DNA of 64,000 bases from JAOPZW01 sp963851295 (GTDB lineage Bacteria; Actinomycetota; Thermoleophilia; Solirubrobacterales; Solirubrobacteraceae), in the NCBI GenBank assembly GCA_963851295.1, contig CAWKOS010000006.1:248001-312000 (forward strand), given 5' to 3'. Positions 50,122 through 58,566 of this stretch are shown in pieces. The translations under genes were made by a program, and so were the position numbers. The notes below the pieces were generated by a model. The model did no database searches, was not told where the DNA came from, and saw only the letters and a program-made list of their open reading frames with translations. Position 1 is the stretch's first letter. Every line of letters begins with the position of its first letter.

Positions 50122-51444
50122 CTAGAGCGCCTTGCGCGCCGCCCGCGCGGCGACGAGCAGCGGGTCGTAGACGCCCGAGTACGGCGGCGCGTAGGAGAGG
50201 TCGAGGAGCTCGAGCTCGTCGACCGCCATGCCGGTCCAGACGCACGCCGCAAGCACGTCGATGCGCTTGGCGGCTCCCTCGACGCCGACGATCTGCCCGC
50301 CGAGCAGGCGCCCGTCGGGGGCGGCGACGAGCTTGACCCAGATCGGCCCGTTGCCGGGGTAGTAGCCGGCGCGCGTGCGGTCCTTGACCGTCGCGGCGCG
50401 GACCTCGATGCCGGCGTCGGCGGCCTCGCGCTCGGTGATCCCGGTGCGGGCGACCTCGTAGCGGCAGATCTTGGAGGCGGCGGTGCCGATGACGCCGGGG
50501 AAGGCGAGGTCGCCGCCGGTCGCGTTGGCGCCGGCGATGCGGCCCTGCTTGTTGGCGTGGGTGCCGAGCTGGACGTTCATCGGGCGCTCGAGCACCCGGT
50601 GCCAGCTCTCGACGCAGTCGCCCGCGGCGAAGACGCCGTCGTGGCCGGGGCAGCGCTGGTGGTCGTCGGCGCGCAGGGCGCCGCTGTCGCCGAGCTCGAG
50701 GCCGGCTTCGCGCGCCAGGCCGGTCGCGGGCCGCACGCCGGTGGCGATCACGACGTGGTCGGCGGGCAGCCGCTCGCCGTCGACGCGCACCGCGCCCTCG
50801 CCGACCTCCTCGAGCGAGGCGCCCAGGCGGACGTCGATCCCGACGGCCTCGGCGGCGTCCTGGACGTGGGCGGCCATGTCCTCGTCGAGCGTGGTCATGA
50901 GCTGGCCGGCGCGCTCGACGAGCGTCACGCGCAGCCCGCGCCGCGTCAGGGCCTCGGCCATCTCGAGGCCGATGTAGCCGCCGCCCACGACGACGGCGCT
51001 CTCGCCGCCCTCCTCGAGCGCCGCGCGGAAGCGCTCGGCGGCGTCGATCGTGCGCGCGGGCTCGGCGCCGGACGCGCCCGGCACGTCGGGCGCGACCGCC
51101 TCCGCGCCGGTGGCGAGCACGAGCTGGTCGAAGCCCTCGCGGCGCTCTTGGCCGGCCTGGTCGCGGACGGTGAGCTCGCGCCGGTCGAGGTCGATCGCCG
51201 TGACCGTCGTGCGGATGTGGACCTCGATCCCGCGCTCGCGGTGCTCGTCGGGGGAGCGCGTGACGAGGCGGTCGGCATCATCGAAGAGCCCGCCGACGTA
51301 GAACGGGATCCCACATGCAGAGAAGGAGGTATAGGGGCCGCGCTCGAACGCCACCACGTGGAGATGGGGCTCCCGGCGACGTGCGGTGCTGGCTGCGCTC
51401 ATCCCCGCGGCATCGCCACCCACGATCGCGAGACGCTCAGCCAT
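50122..51444 (-). CDS. FAD-dependent pyridine nucleotide-disulfide oxidoreductase (CoA-disulfide reductase-like)
   Basis: 440 residues from ATG 51444. FAD-binding GGDAAGMSAAS replaces the usual GxGxxG with a GGDAAG typical of CoA-disulfide reductase/NADH oxidase-like enzymes. A single active-site Cys44 occurs in FSACGIPFYVGG. NAD(P) binding is VVVGGGYIGLEMAEAL, and FAD C-motif VFAAGDCVES. The C-terminal dimerisation domain ends DLSYAPPYSGVYDPLLVAA. It reduces a low-molecular-weight disulfide, persulfide or oxygen; which one is not decided by the motifs. Confidence 0.91.
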   Translation of the reverse strand: MAERLAIVGGDAAGMSAASTARRREPHLHVVAFERGPYTSFSACGIPFYVGGLFDDADRLVTRSPDEHRERGIEVHIRTTVTAIDLDRRELTVRDQAGQERREGFDQLVLATGAEAVAPDVPGASGAEPARTIDAAERFRAALEEGGESAVVVGGGYIGLEMAEALTRRGLRVTLVERAGQLMTTLDEDMAAHVQDAAEAVGIDVRLGASLEEVGEGAVRVDGERLPADHVVIATGVRPATGLAREAGLELGDSGALRADDHQRCPGHDGVFAAGDCVESWHRVLERPMNVQLGTHANKQGRIAGANATGGDLAFPGVIGTAASKICRYEVARTGITEREAADAGIEVRAATVKDRTRAGYYPGNGPIWVKLVAAPDGRLLGGQIVGVEGAAKRIDVLAACVWTGMAVDELELLDLSYAPPYSGVYDPLLVAARAARKAL

Positions 51445-51560
51445 TGCCAAGGACGCTACCCGGCTTCGCAACGAGACCTGCGCCGTTCGCCGGACGATGG
51501 CTGCCGTTCATCGTCGGCGCGACGCCTAGGCGCGGGAGGCGTGGCATCCTTTTCCGGTCC

Positions 51561-52142
51561 ATGGCAGGACGCTCCACGATGCTGACCGAGGCACCATGGA
51601 TGGCTCAGGCGGTCGAGGCGCTGGCTCTCGAGTTGCGCCTGCATCACGCGCCGACCGCCGATCACAGCCATCGGCTCGCGGAGCATGCCCGCGTCGTCGC
51701 CGACTGCCTGCGCCTGGATGCGATGGAGGCCACCGAGGTCGAGCTCGTGGCCGTGCTGCACGACGTCGGCAAGCTCGCCGTCGATCCCGACATCCTCGAC
51801 TGGCCCGGCCCCCTCGACGACCACCAGCGCGACCGCATGCGCCGCCACACGATCGAGGGCGAGGAGCTGCTGGCAGGCATCGCGGGCCTCGAGCACCTGG
51901 CGCCCGCCGTGCGCGCCACGCACGAGGCGTGGGACGGCTCCGGCTATCCGGACGGCCTGGCGGGCGACGACATCCCCCGGACCGCCCGGATCGTCAGCGT
52001 CGTCGACGCCTTCGACGCGATGACCAGCGAACGCGCCTACCGCCGGCCGCTCCCGCGCCGCGAGGCGCTGCGCCGCCTGCGCGCGGGCGCCGGGCTGCAG
52101 TTCGACCCGCGCGTGGTCAACGCGCTGCTGCGGGTGCTCTGA
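51561..52142 (+). CDS. HD-GYP-type phosphohydrolase
   Basis: 193 residues from ATG 51561; starts at 51579 or 51600 are possible. The HD core has HSHRLAEHARVVADCLRL, the HD pair in AVLHDVGKLAVDPDIL, RRHTIEGEELLAG, ATHEAWDGSGYPDGLAGDD with the GYP triad, and VVDAFDAMTSERAYR. All metal-binding residues are present. HD-GYP proteins hydrolyse cyclic di-GMP to GMP or pGpG. There is no receiver or sensor domain, so this is a stand-alone catalytic unit. It is divergent from the flavoprotein gene. Confidence 0.9.
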   Translation: MAGRSTMLTEAPWMAQAVEALALELRLHHAPTADHSHRLAEHARVVADCLRLDAMEATEVELVAVLHDVGKLAVDPDILDWPGPLDDHQRDRMRRHTIEGEELLAGIAGLEHLAPAVRATHEAWDGSGYPDGLAGDDIPRTARIVSVVDAFDAMTSERAYRRPLPRREALRRLRAGAGLQFDPRVVNALLRVL

Positions 52143-52183
52143 GGCTTCGCGGCGCGGCCCGCGCGCCCCCGTAGCATTGGGGT

Positions 52184-53035
52184 GTGCCCGAGCTGCCCGA
52201 AGTCGAGATCACCGCGCGCCGGTTGGATGGCGCGCTGCGTGGCTCGGTGGTCGAGTCGGCGCTCGCTCCGGGCATCAACGCGCTGAAGACCTTCGACCCG
52301 CCGCTGCAGGCGATCGAGGGCGCCGCGATCGCGGGCGTGCGCCGCCGCGGCAAGCACCTCGTCGTCGACCTCGCCGGGGAGCTGTCGCTGCTGTGCCACC
52401 TGATGTCCGCGGGGCGCCTGCAGCTCTTCGACAAGCGCGCGACGCTGCGCGACCGCACCTCGCGCCTGCTCGTGCGGATCGCCGACGGCCGCGAGCTGCG
52501 CCTGCGCGAGTTCGGCACCAAGCAGGCCGCCTGGGTCAAGGTCCTGCGCACCGAGGAGGTCGAGGACGACGACGCCCTGGCGACCCTCGGTCCCGAGGCG
52601 TGGCCCGACCCGCCGCCGCTGCGCGAGCTGCTCGCCGCCCAGGGCGCGCGCCCACTGCACGCCGTGCTGCGCGACCAGCGCGTCATCTCCGGCATCGGGC
52701 GCTCATGGGTCGACGAGATCCTGTGGACCGCGATGCTCTCGCCCTTCAAGCGCGCCGACGACCTCTCCGACGAGGAGGCCGACACCCTGCGCGAGGCGTG
52801 CATCGAGCGCCTCGACGGGGCGATCGAGCACTACGAGCGCGTCGTCGAGCTGCCGATCCCCGACAAGCTCCCGATGCCGCTGGAGGTCCACCGCCACGAG
52901 GGCGAGCCGTGCCCCCGCTGCGCCACGACGCTCGAGGCCGTCCACTACGAGGACTACGTGATGGCCTACTGCCCGCACGACCAGACCGGCGGGCGGGTGC
53001 TCAAGGACCGGCGGCTGTCGCGACTCTTGAAGTAG
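52184..53035 (+). CDS. Fpg/Nei-family DNA glycosylase with atypical zinc finger
   Basis: 283 residues from GTG 52184. The N-terminal PELPEVE supplies catalytic Pro2 and Glu3. Later features are the helix-two-turn-helix RVISGIGRSWVDEILW with the conserved Asn position replaced (GIGRSW; Fpg normally has GIGNIY), and a C-terminal finger EPCPRCATTLEAV...YCPHDQTGG. The fourth zinc ligand is His (CPHD) where Fpg has Cys. It removes oxidised bases and cleaves the abasic site. The Asn-to-Arg change and CCCH finger mark a distinct branch. Confidence 0.88.
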   Translation: MPELPEVEITARRLDGALRGSVVESALAPGINALKTFDPPLQAIEGAAIAGVRRRGKHLVVDLAGELSLLCHLMSAGRLQLFDKRATLRDRTSRLLVRIADGRELRLREFGTKQAAWVKVLRTEEVEDDDALATLGPEAWPDPPPLRELLAAQGARPLHAVLRDQRVISGIGRSWVDEILWTAMLSPFKRADDLSDEEADTLREACIERLDGAIEHYERVVELPIPDKLPMPLEVHRHEGEPCPRCATTLEAVHYEDYVMAYCPHDQTGGRVLKDRRLSRLLK

Positions 53036-53042
53036 GCGCGTC

Positions 53043-53078
53043 GAGGCCGGCGCGACGCACGCGCGCCACGCCGGCCTC
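53043..53078. terminator. Bidirectional hairpin terminator
   Basis: GAGGCCGGC (53043-53051) and GCCGGCCTC (53070-53078) are perfect 9-bp arms around an 18-nt loop, 8 bp after the Fpg/Nei stop and 27 bp before the end of the convergent HdeD-like gene. No T-tract follows on either strand. Confidence 0.5.
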
Positions 53079-53104
53079 TGCCCGCTTCGTCACTGCTCCT
53101 GCCG

Positions 53105-53722
53105 TCACCCGTGCGTCACGGGCTTCGCCGTCGCCTGCGACGGGACGCGATGCTCAACCTCGACGACCCCGCGCCTGAGCTCGAGCGCGAAGGCGATCTG
53201 CATGGCGCCGGTCACCAGCGCGAAGGCGGCGACGAGCCCCAGCAGGGCGACTGCGCCGGCGCCGGGGTGGGCGAACATGACGACGCCGAACGCGACCGAG
53301 AGCATGCCGCTGAGTCCGAGCAGCAGCGACCGTCCGCCGCTGAGCGGGAGGGCGAACGCGAGGGCGACCTCGAAGATGCCGACGGCGACCGCCCACGCGG
53401 CGATGGCATAGAGCAGCCCCAGCGCCGAGAGGTCGGGCCAGACGAAGACCGCGACGCCGACCGCGACGCCGAGGACGCCTTCGAAGACGAGCCAGGCCCG
53501 CTGGTCGCCTCGAATCGGGACGCTGAACGCACCTGCGATCGACGTGAGACCCGAGACGAGCGCGTAGGCGCCGAACAGCGCGATCAGCGCGGTCAGGCCG
53601 ATGTCCGGCCAGATGAGGATGACGACGGCGAAGGCGATAGCCAGCACGCCGCGCACCGCCGTGGTCTTCCAGATGTGGGCGAGCGCCTGCTCGCCCTCGT
53701 GCAGCTGTGTTTCCGGATTCAT
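53105..53722 (-). CDS. HdeD-family (DUF308) membrane protein
   Basis: 205 residues from ATG 53722, with AAGGAG 9 nt upstream. Six membrane segments in three similar pairs: RGVLAIAFAVVILIWPDIG, LTALIALFGAYALVSGL, GVLGVAVGVAVFVWPDLS, LLYAIAAWAVAVGIFEVALAF, LSGMLSVAFGVVMFAHPGA and VALLGLVAAFALVTGAMQIAF. The repeated WPD at helix ends is the DUF308 hallmark. HdeD is linked to acid stress in E. coli. It is downstream of the coiled-coil gene in one operon whose promoter carries SARP-like heptamers. Confidence 0.9.
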   Translation of the reverse strand: MNPETQLHEGEQALAHIWKTTAVRGVLAIAFAVVILIWPDIGLTALIALFGAYALVSGLTSIAGAFSVPIRGDQRAWLVFEGVLGVAVGVAVFVWPDLSALGLLYAIAAWAVAVGIFEVALAFALPLSGGRSLLLGLSGMLSVAFGVVMFAHPGAGAVALLGLVAAFALVTGAMQIAFALELRRGVVEVEHRVPSQATAKPVTHG

Positions 53723-53736
53723 GTCTGTGCTCCTTT

Positions 53737-54270
53737 TCAGTTGAACTTGTTGGAGAGTTGGTGGGCCTGCTGTGCGAGCTCGTCGCGAGCCGCGGTGACG
53801 CGGCTGCGCTGCTCGTGCCCGCCGTCGCCGTCGCCGTCGCACGCCTGTGCCAGGCGCTCTTCGACGGCGATGCGGCGGCTGCGGACGTCGCCGATCGCCG
53901 CCTCGGCCTGCTCGCGCGCCTTCCATGCCTTCGCGGCGACGCTCGTCTGCAGCCGTTCGAGGTAGGTGTCCCAGCTGCGGAGCTCCTCCTCGACGGCGGC
54001 GGTGAACGTCGCCCAGTCGTCGGCGACGTCCGCGGTCAGCGCATGCTCGGCGACGTCGAGCCTCGTCTTCAGCCGCTCGAGCTGCTCCTGGACCTCGTCG
54101 GGAGCATGGTCGGCCGCGGCGCGGACGGAGGCCTCCTGCTCATGCAGTGCGTCGAGGTGACGCCGCGCCGACGCGTCGCCGGCGCCTCCGGCCTGCGCCC
54201 GTGCCTGCAGCTCATCGATGCGGCGACGGACCTCCGCAAGCTGTTCGTCGATGGTGGTGGTGCTGGTCAA
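53737..54270 (-). CDS. Coiled-coil protein of unknown function
   Basis: 177 residues from TTG 54270, chosen because GGAGG lies 6 nt upstream. Nearly the whole chain is charged heptad-like helix: TIDEQLAEVRRRIDELQARA, HEQEASVRAAADHA, EQLERLKTRLDVAEHAL and RIAVEERLAQAC. There is no signal peptide or membrane segment. It ends 14 bp before the HdeD-like gene, so they are one operon. A structural or stress-scaffold role is plausible by context only. Confidence 0.75.
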   Translation of the reverse strand: MTSTTTIDEQLAEVRRRIDELQARAQAGGAGDASARRHLDALHEQEASVRAAADHAPDEVQEQLERLKTRLDVAEHALTADVADDWATFTAAVEEELRSWDTYLERLQTSVAAKAWKAREQAEAAIGDVRSRRIAVEERLAQACDGDGDGGHEQRSRVTAARDELAQQAHQLSNKFN

Positions 54271-54321
54271 TTCGAGCCTCCGGTTCGTGGGTTGTCTGTC
54301 CCCACGAAGGCTCGGGGTTGG

Positions 54322-54339
54322 CGATGCCAACGCTCTGCC
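54322..54339 (-). promoter_or_regulatory. SARP-type direct heptamers upstream of the coiled-coil/HdeD operon
   Basis: On the plus strand CGATGCC (54322-54328) is followed, after the 4-bp spacer AACG, by CTCTGCC (54333-54339), matching 5 of 7. The first heptamer is also inside the palindrome TTGGCGATGCCAA (54318-54330). The same heptamer pair with 4-bp spacing occurs at 58042-58059. SARP regulators classically bind heptamer repeats with an 11-bp period next to the -35 position. Confidence 0.5.
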
Positions 54340-54363
54340 AGCCGCGAAGGCGGTTCTGCCGCC

Positions 54364-57285
54364 TCAGCTCAGCGCGAGGCCGGCGCGCCCGCGCAGGTCG
54401 TCCGCCGCGGCGGCGTCGCCGCGGGCCTCGGCGAGGTCCGCGAGCCCGAGCAGCGCCGCGGTGGCAGGGCTGCCGGCGAGGGCGAGGAAGAGGCTCTCGC
54501 GCGCCTGGCGCGGCCGCTGGGCCTGCGACCACTCGACAACTTGGCGGTACAGCCGTTCGGCGCTGTCGACGTCGCCGGCCGCCGCGGCGCAGCGCGCGAG
54601 CTGGACGCGTGCGTGGGCCGCCGCCCACGGCGCGCGGGCCGCCTCGGCGGTGGCGAGCGCCTGCCGTTGAAGCTCCTCGGCCTCGCGCAGCTCTCGGCGC
54701 GCAAGCGCGGCCGACCCGAGGCCGGCGAGGGCGAAGGCCGCGTGGTCGCCGAAGCCGACGCGCCCCGCGAGCTCGAGCGCGCCCCGATAACCCTCCACCG
54801 CGCCCGCGCTGTCCTGCCGTCGCTCGGCGACCCACGCCTCCAGCAGGAGCCCTGGCACGCGGAACGCGTCGTAGCCGATCGCGTCCGCATGACGGCGGAC
54901 CCCCGCGGCCATCTCGGCGACGGTGGGGAGGTCGCCGGCGCGCGCCGCGCCCGTCGCGCGCATGATGTGGCTCGCCGCAACGCCCCAGTGGTCGCCCGCC
55001 GCCTCGAGCGTGGCCGAGGCGCTCTGCGCCATCGCGTCGGCTCGCTCCTCGTCCCCGGATTGCGCAAGGGCGAGCGCGAGCGTCAGCTGCGCGAGCCCCA
55101 GCTGTTGTGGCGGCGCGCCGGCCGCCGCGAGCGAGCACGCGCGCCCGCCGGCTGCGAGCGCCTGGTCGAGATCGAGCTCTTCGGCCGCGAGGTAGCACAG
55201 GCCGGCCAGCAGCTCGATCCGCAACTCGATCGGCGCGTCGTCGCGCGTCGCAGACAGCGCGAGATCGAGGAAGCGCCGTCCTTCGGAGACGCGCTCGGCC
55301 AGGCCGAAGTACCACCCGAGCGTCCCGAGCCTGGTCGCGACGGCGGGGTCCGCGGCGTCGCAAGCGTGCGCGAGCGCCGCCCAGAGGTTGTCGTTCTCCA
55401 GCTCGAGGCGGCGCTCCCACTGCAGCCACTGCGGCCCACGCAACTCCACGCGCGCCTCCTCGGCCAGCGTCGCGAAGTGCTCGGCGTGCGCGCCGCGCGC
55501 GGCGGCGAGCTCGCCGCTCTGGGCGAGACGCTCGAGGACGTACTCGCGGACGGTGTCGAGCATGTCGTACCGGGCGAGGCCGCCCGCGAACGACGCCGAC
55601 ACGACGGACTTGTCGACGAGGGCAGCAAGGAGATACGCGACGGTCGCGTCGTTGATGCCGTGCGTCGCCGCGAGCGCGCCGAGCGAGGTCAGGGACGCGC
55701 CGCCCCGGTGGACGGCAAGCTGATGGAGCAGGAGCTTCTCGTCCCCGTGCAAGAGGTCGTAGCTCCATTCGACGAGCGCTTGCAGCGCGACGCGGCTCGG
55801 GTCGGTTGCCGGGCTGTCGCGCAACAGCGCCGCGCGGCGCTCGAGGATCGAGACGATCTCCGCCAGCCCGAGCACGTTCACACGCGCGGCGGCGAGCTCG
55901 ATCGCGAGCGGCAGCCCGTCCACCCGCCGCGCGATCTCGGCCACGAGGCCGACAGCCTCGGCGTCCAGCTCGAATCCGGGTCGTGCCGAGCGCGCGCGCT
56001 CGAGGAAGAGCTCGACAGCCGCGGAGCGCCCCCCGTCGCGCTCCCGACCCGGGAGAACGAGCGGTGCGACGGGCACGCGCACCTCGCTGGCGCTCTGAAG
56101 CGCCGCGCGGCTGGTCGCCAGGATCCGGACGGCGGGACACTCGCCAAGGAGCCTCGCCACGATCCGGGCTGCCTCTTCGAGCACGTGCTCGCACGCGTCG
56201 AGAACGACGAGTGCGCCTGCATCGCGCAGCCGCGACGCCACTCGGGCCAGAGGCTCGGAGCCGCGAACGTCGACGGCGTGGGCAAGGAGCCGGACGGCGT
56301 CGGCCTCCCCGCCTGCGCGCGCGAAGTCGACGAGCCAGACGCCGTCTGGGAAGTCGCGCTCGAGCGAGCGCGCGGCCTCGACCGCGAGCCGGCTCTTGCC
56401 GACGCCCGGCGGCCCGGTGAGCGTCACGAGACGGTGCTCGTGCAGGAGGCCGGCGACCTGGGCCAGCTCGTCGTCGCGACCGACGAACGACGTCGAAGGC
56501 GCGGGGAGGTTGCCACGACGCCTGCGGTCGACGGGGACGGCGGCGATCGCCGCGTCGTGCGTGAGGATCGCGTCCTGCAGGCGCCTTAGCTCGAGCCCCG
56601 GCTCGAGCCCCAGCTCGTCGGCGAACACGCGCCGCGCCTCTTGGAACGCCTCGAGCGCATCCGCCTGGCGGCCGCCGCGATAGAGCGCCAGCATCAGCTG
56701 CCCCCACAGTCGCTCGCGGAACGGACTGTCCGCGAGCGCCGACCGAAGCGCCGGGATCAGCTCCCGGTGCTCTCCGAGCGCGAGCGCGACCTCGAAGCGC
56801 TCTTCGATCGCGTCCACGTGCAGCGTCTCCAGCCGGCGTGCCTCCTCGTTGAACCACGCGGTACGAGGCAGACCCTGCAGCGCCGGTCCGCGCCAGCGGG
56901 CCAGCGCCGGCCCGACCGCGTCCGCCGCCGCAGCAACGTCGCCGTCGCGCAAGGCCGCGCGCGTCTGCGCCAGCAGCTCCTCGAAGTGGACGGCGTCGAC
57001 CGACGCGTCCCTCAGTGCGTAGCCGTCGGGTGAACCGACGATCGACCCTTCTCCCAGCGCGGCGCGCAGACGGGCGATGTGATGGTGCAGCGCGTTGCGC
57101 GGAGCGGCCGGGAGCTCCTCCCCCCACAGGCCGTCGACGAGCCAGTCGACGTGGCCGACACGGCCGTGGCGCAGCGCGAGCATCGCCAGCAGGGCCTGCC
57201 GCTTGGAGCCGCCGACGTCCGCGAGCGTCCCGCCCGCGAGAACCTCGAACGGGCCGAGAAGCCGGATCTCCAGCCGCTTCTGCAT
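54364..57285 (-). CDS. SARP/BTAD transcriptional regulator with NB-ARC ATPase and TPR domains
   Basis: 973 residues from ATG 57285. Domains in order: OmpR-like winged helix (about 1-95, LEIRLLGPFEVLAGG), bacterial transcriptional activator domain (100-250, FEEARRVFADELGLEPG-type end), NB-ARC ATPase with P-loop GPPGVGKS at 291-298 and Walker B LVVLDACEHVLEEA, then winged-helix/TPR repeats to the end (GLADLAEARGDAAAADDL). This is the AfsR type: nucleotide-bound, self-assembling activators of secondary metabolism or stress genes. No biosynthetic cluster is near. A hairpin (AGGCGG/CCGCCT, 54348-54364) overlaps its stop and may terminate it. Confidence 0.92.
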   Translation of the reverse strand: MQKRLEIRLLGPFEVLAGGTLADVGGSKRQALLAMLALRHGRVGHVDWLVDGLWGEELPAAPRNALHHHIARLRAALGEGSIVGSPDGYALRDASVDAVHFEELLAQTRAALRDGDVAAAADAVGPALARWRGPALQGLPRTAWFNEEARRLETLHVDAIEERFEVALALGEHRELIPALRSALADSPFRERLWGQLMLALYRGGRQADALEAFQEARRVFADELGLEPGLELRRLQDAILTHDAAIAAVPVDRRRRGNLPAPSTSFVGRDDELAQVAGLLHEHRLVTLTGPPGVGKSRLAVEAARSLERDFPDGVWLVDFARAGGEADAVRLLAHAVDVRGSEPLARVASRLRDAGALVVLDACEHVLEEAARIVARLLGECPAVRILATSRAALQSASEVRVPVAPLVLPGRERDGGRSAAVELFLERARSARPGFELDAEAVGLVAEIARRVDGLPLAIELAAARVNVLGLAEIVSILERRAALLRDSPATDPSRVALQALVEWSYDLLHGDEKLLLHQLAVHRGGASLTSLGALAATHGINDATVAYLLAALVDKSVVSASFAGGLARYDMLDTVREYVLERLAQSGELAAARGAHAEHFATLAEEARVELRGPQWLQWERRLELENDNLWAALAHACDAADPAVATRLGTLGWYFGLAERVSEGRRFLDLALSATRDDAPIELRIELLAGLCYLAAEELDLDQALAAGGRACSLAAAGAPPQQLGLAQLTLALALAQSGDEERADAMAQSASATLEAAGDHWGVAASHIMRATGAARAGDLPTVAEMAAGVRRHADAIGYDAFRVPGLLLEAWVAERRQDSAGAVEGYRGALELAGRVGFGDHAAFALAGLGSAALARRELREAEELQRQALATAEAARAPWAAAHARVQLARCAAAAGDVDSAERLYRQVVEWSQAQRPRQARESLFLALAGSPATAALLGLADLAEARGDAAAADDLRGRAGLALS

Positions 57286-57361
57286 ACGCGCGCGTCGCCC
57301 TCCGGGGCGAGTCTCTCACGCTCGCACGCCTTGCGCGCGTGCACCGGCTCGCCCGAAACGA

Positions 57362-57395
57362 GGAGACCCGCCGACCAGGCGGTCAGCGGGTCTCC
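57362..57395 (-). terminator. Strong hairpin downstream of the DUF1269 gene
   Basis: GGAGACCCGC (57362-57371) and GCGGGTCTCC (57386-57395) pair perfectly; inside, GACC and GGTC extend the stem around the loop AGGC. On the minus strand it follows the stop at 57420 by 24 bp and is followed by TCGTTTCG. It would end transcription of the gene at 57420-57992. Confidence 0.6.
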
Positions 57396-57419
57396 ATCAC
57401 CGGCAGGCGGTCGGCGTCG

Positions 57420-57992
57420 TCAGGAGACGTGGAGCTTCTCCTTCACCTCGGCCTTGCGCTTCTCGCGCATGACTCGGCGCGCTTCGCGCGCCGCGGCGTC
57501 GGCGGCCTCCTGCGCCGCGTCGAGCTCGTCCATGACCTCGGCGACGGGGCGCCGCGTCACCTCGCCTCCGAGCTTGGCCATCTCGCTGTCGATCACCTCG
57601 ATCGCCGGCTCCTCCACGCTCGCGATGACGGCGGTCGAGTCCGGCGGAATCGCCCGGCCGAGAACGGTGAGGGCCTCGTCGGAGGTCTCAGCGCGGTCGA
57701 GGTCGAACGCCCCGCCCATGAGGGCGCCGGTCCCCCAGCCGAGAAGCACGCCGACGGGCCCGCCCAGGACGCCGACGAGCATCCCGATCAGCGAGCCGCT
57801 CGCCGTGCCGACGAGGCCGACGTTGTCGGCGCTCTCCGGGACGCGCAGCTCGCCCGTCGGCGTGCGCTCCACGACCGCCGCCGACTCCAGGCCGATGCGG
57901 CCATCGGCGTCGCACGCCTTCAGCGCGCTCAGCGCCTGGTAGGCCTTGCTCGGCTCCGTGAACCGAACGACCACGACGTTTTCCACAGCCAT
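57420..57992 (-). CDS. DUF1269-type glycine-zipper membrane protein
   Basis: 190 residues from ATG 57992; AAGGAG lies 5 nt upstream, and it overlaps GTG 57998, which is therefore unlikely. An N-terminal beta-alpha part (VVVVRFTEPSKAYQALSAL) precedes a central glycine-rich hydrophobic segment, about 68-98 (GTASGSLIGMLVGVLGG, GVLLGWGTGALMGG), then a charged helical C-terminus (AREARRVMREKRKAEVKEKL). Glycine zippers can insert in membranes. The function is unknown; DUF1269 genes are often stress-induced. A SARP-type site lies in its promoter. Confidence 0.78.
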   Translation of the reverse strand: MAVENVVVVRFTEPSKAYQALSALKACDADGRIGLESAAVVERTPTGELRVPESADNVGLVGTASGSLIGMLVGVLGGPVGVLLGWGTGALMGGAFDLDRAETSDEALTVLGRAIPPDSTAVIASVEEPAIEVIDSEMAKLGGEVTRRPVAEVMDELDAAQEAADAAAREARRVMREKRKAEVKEKLHVS

Positions 57993-58041
57993 TGCCACTC
58001 CTTTGGTTGAACATCAATGCCGACCGCACCCTGTCGTGCGT

Positions 58042-58059
58042 CGATGCCAAACCGATGCC
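58042..58059 (-). promoter_or_regulatory. SARP-type direct heptamers upstream of the DUF1269 gene
   Basis: CGATGCC at 58042-58048 and again at 58053-58059 is a perfect heptamer repeat with the 4-bp spacer AAAC and an 11-bp period. Read on the minus strand, CAGGGT starts 8 bp after the downstream heptamer, at the distance reported between SARP repeats and the -10 box. The related pair at 54322-54339 supports shared control by the SARP/BTAD protein encoded between them. The region also lies upstream of the bcp gene on the other strand. Confidence 0.6.
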
Positions 58060-58095
58060 ATGCGTGCGCGCGCCGCTGCCACGTAGGATCGAGGG

Positions 58096-58566
58096 ATGAT
58101 CGAGCAAGGCCAGACCGCACCCGACTTCGAGCTTCCCGACCAGGACGGCAACCCCGTCCGCCTCTCCGACCTGCGCGGCGGACCCGTCGTTCTGTATTTC
58201 TATCCCAAGGCCGACACACCCGGATGCACGACGCAGGCCTGCGGCATCCGCGACCACCGGGCCGACTACGACGCCCTCGGCGCGACCGTCCTCGGCGTCT
58301 CGCCCGACCCCGTCAAGGCGGTCAAGAAGTTCCACGACGGGCAGTCGCTGGGCTTCACGCTGCTGGCCGACAGCGACCACGCGGTCGCCGAGCTCTACGG
58401 CGTCTGGGTCGAGAAGTCGATGTACGGGCGCACCTACATGGGCAACGCGCGCGCGACCTTCGTCATCGACGAGGAGGGCGTGGTGCGCCACGTCATCCCC
58501 AAGGCCTCGCCGAAGACCCACGACGACGTGGTGCTCGAGGCGCTCGGCGCGCTGACGGCGGCCTAG
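58096..58566 (+). CDS. bcp: Thiol peroxidase, Bcp/PrxQ type
   Basis: 156 residues. Peroxidatic Cys44 and resolving Cys49 are in the PrxQ pattern ADTPGCTTQACGIRD, and the fold begins PDFELPDQDGNPVRLSDL. The catalytic Thr (Thr41) and a conserved Arg are present. It reduces hydrogen peroxide and organic peroxides with thioredoxin in the cytoplasm. Length is standard. Its stop is followed immediately by the stop of the convergent cupin gene. Confidence 0.94.
   Translation: MIEQGQTAPDFELPDQDGNPVRLSDLRGGPVVLYFYPKADTPGCTTQACGIRDHRADYDALGATVLGVSPDPVKAVKKFHDGQSLGFTLLADSDHAVAELYGVWVEKSMYGRTYMGNARATFVIDEEGVVRHVIPKASPKTHDDVVLEALGALTAA

Noticed and set aside
54364..57285. A secondary-metabolite cluster around the SARP regulator
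   Set aside because: No polyketide, peptide synthetase, terpene or tailoring genes are next to it; neighbours are small stress-type proteins.
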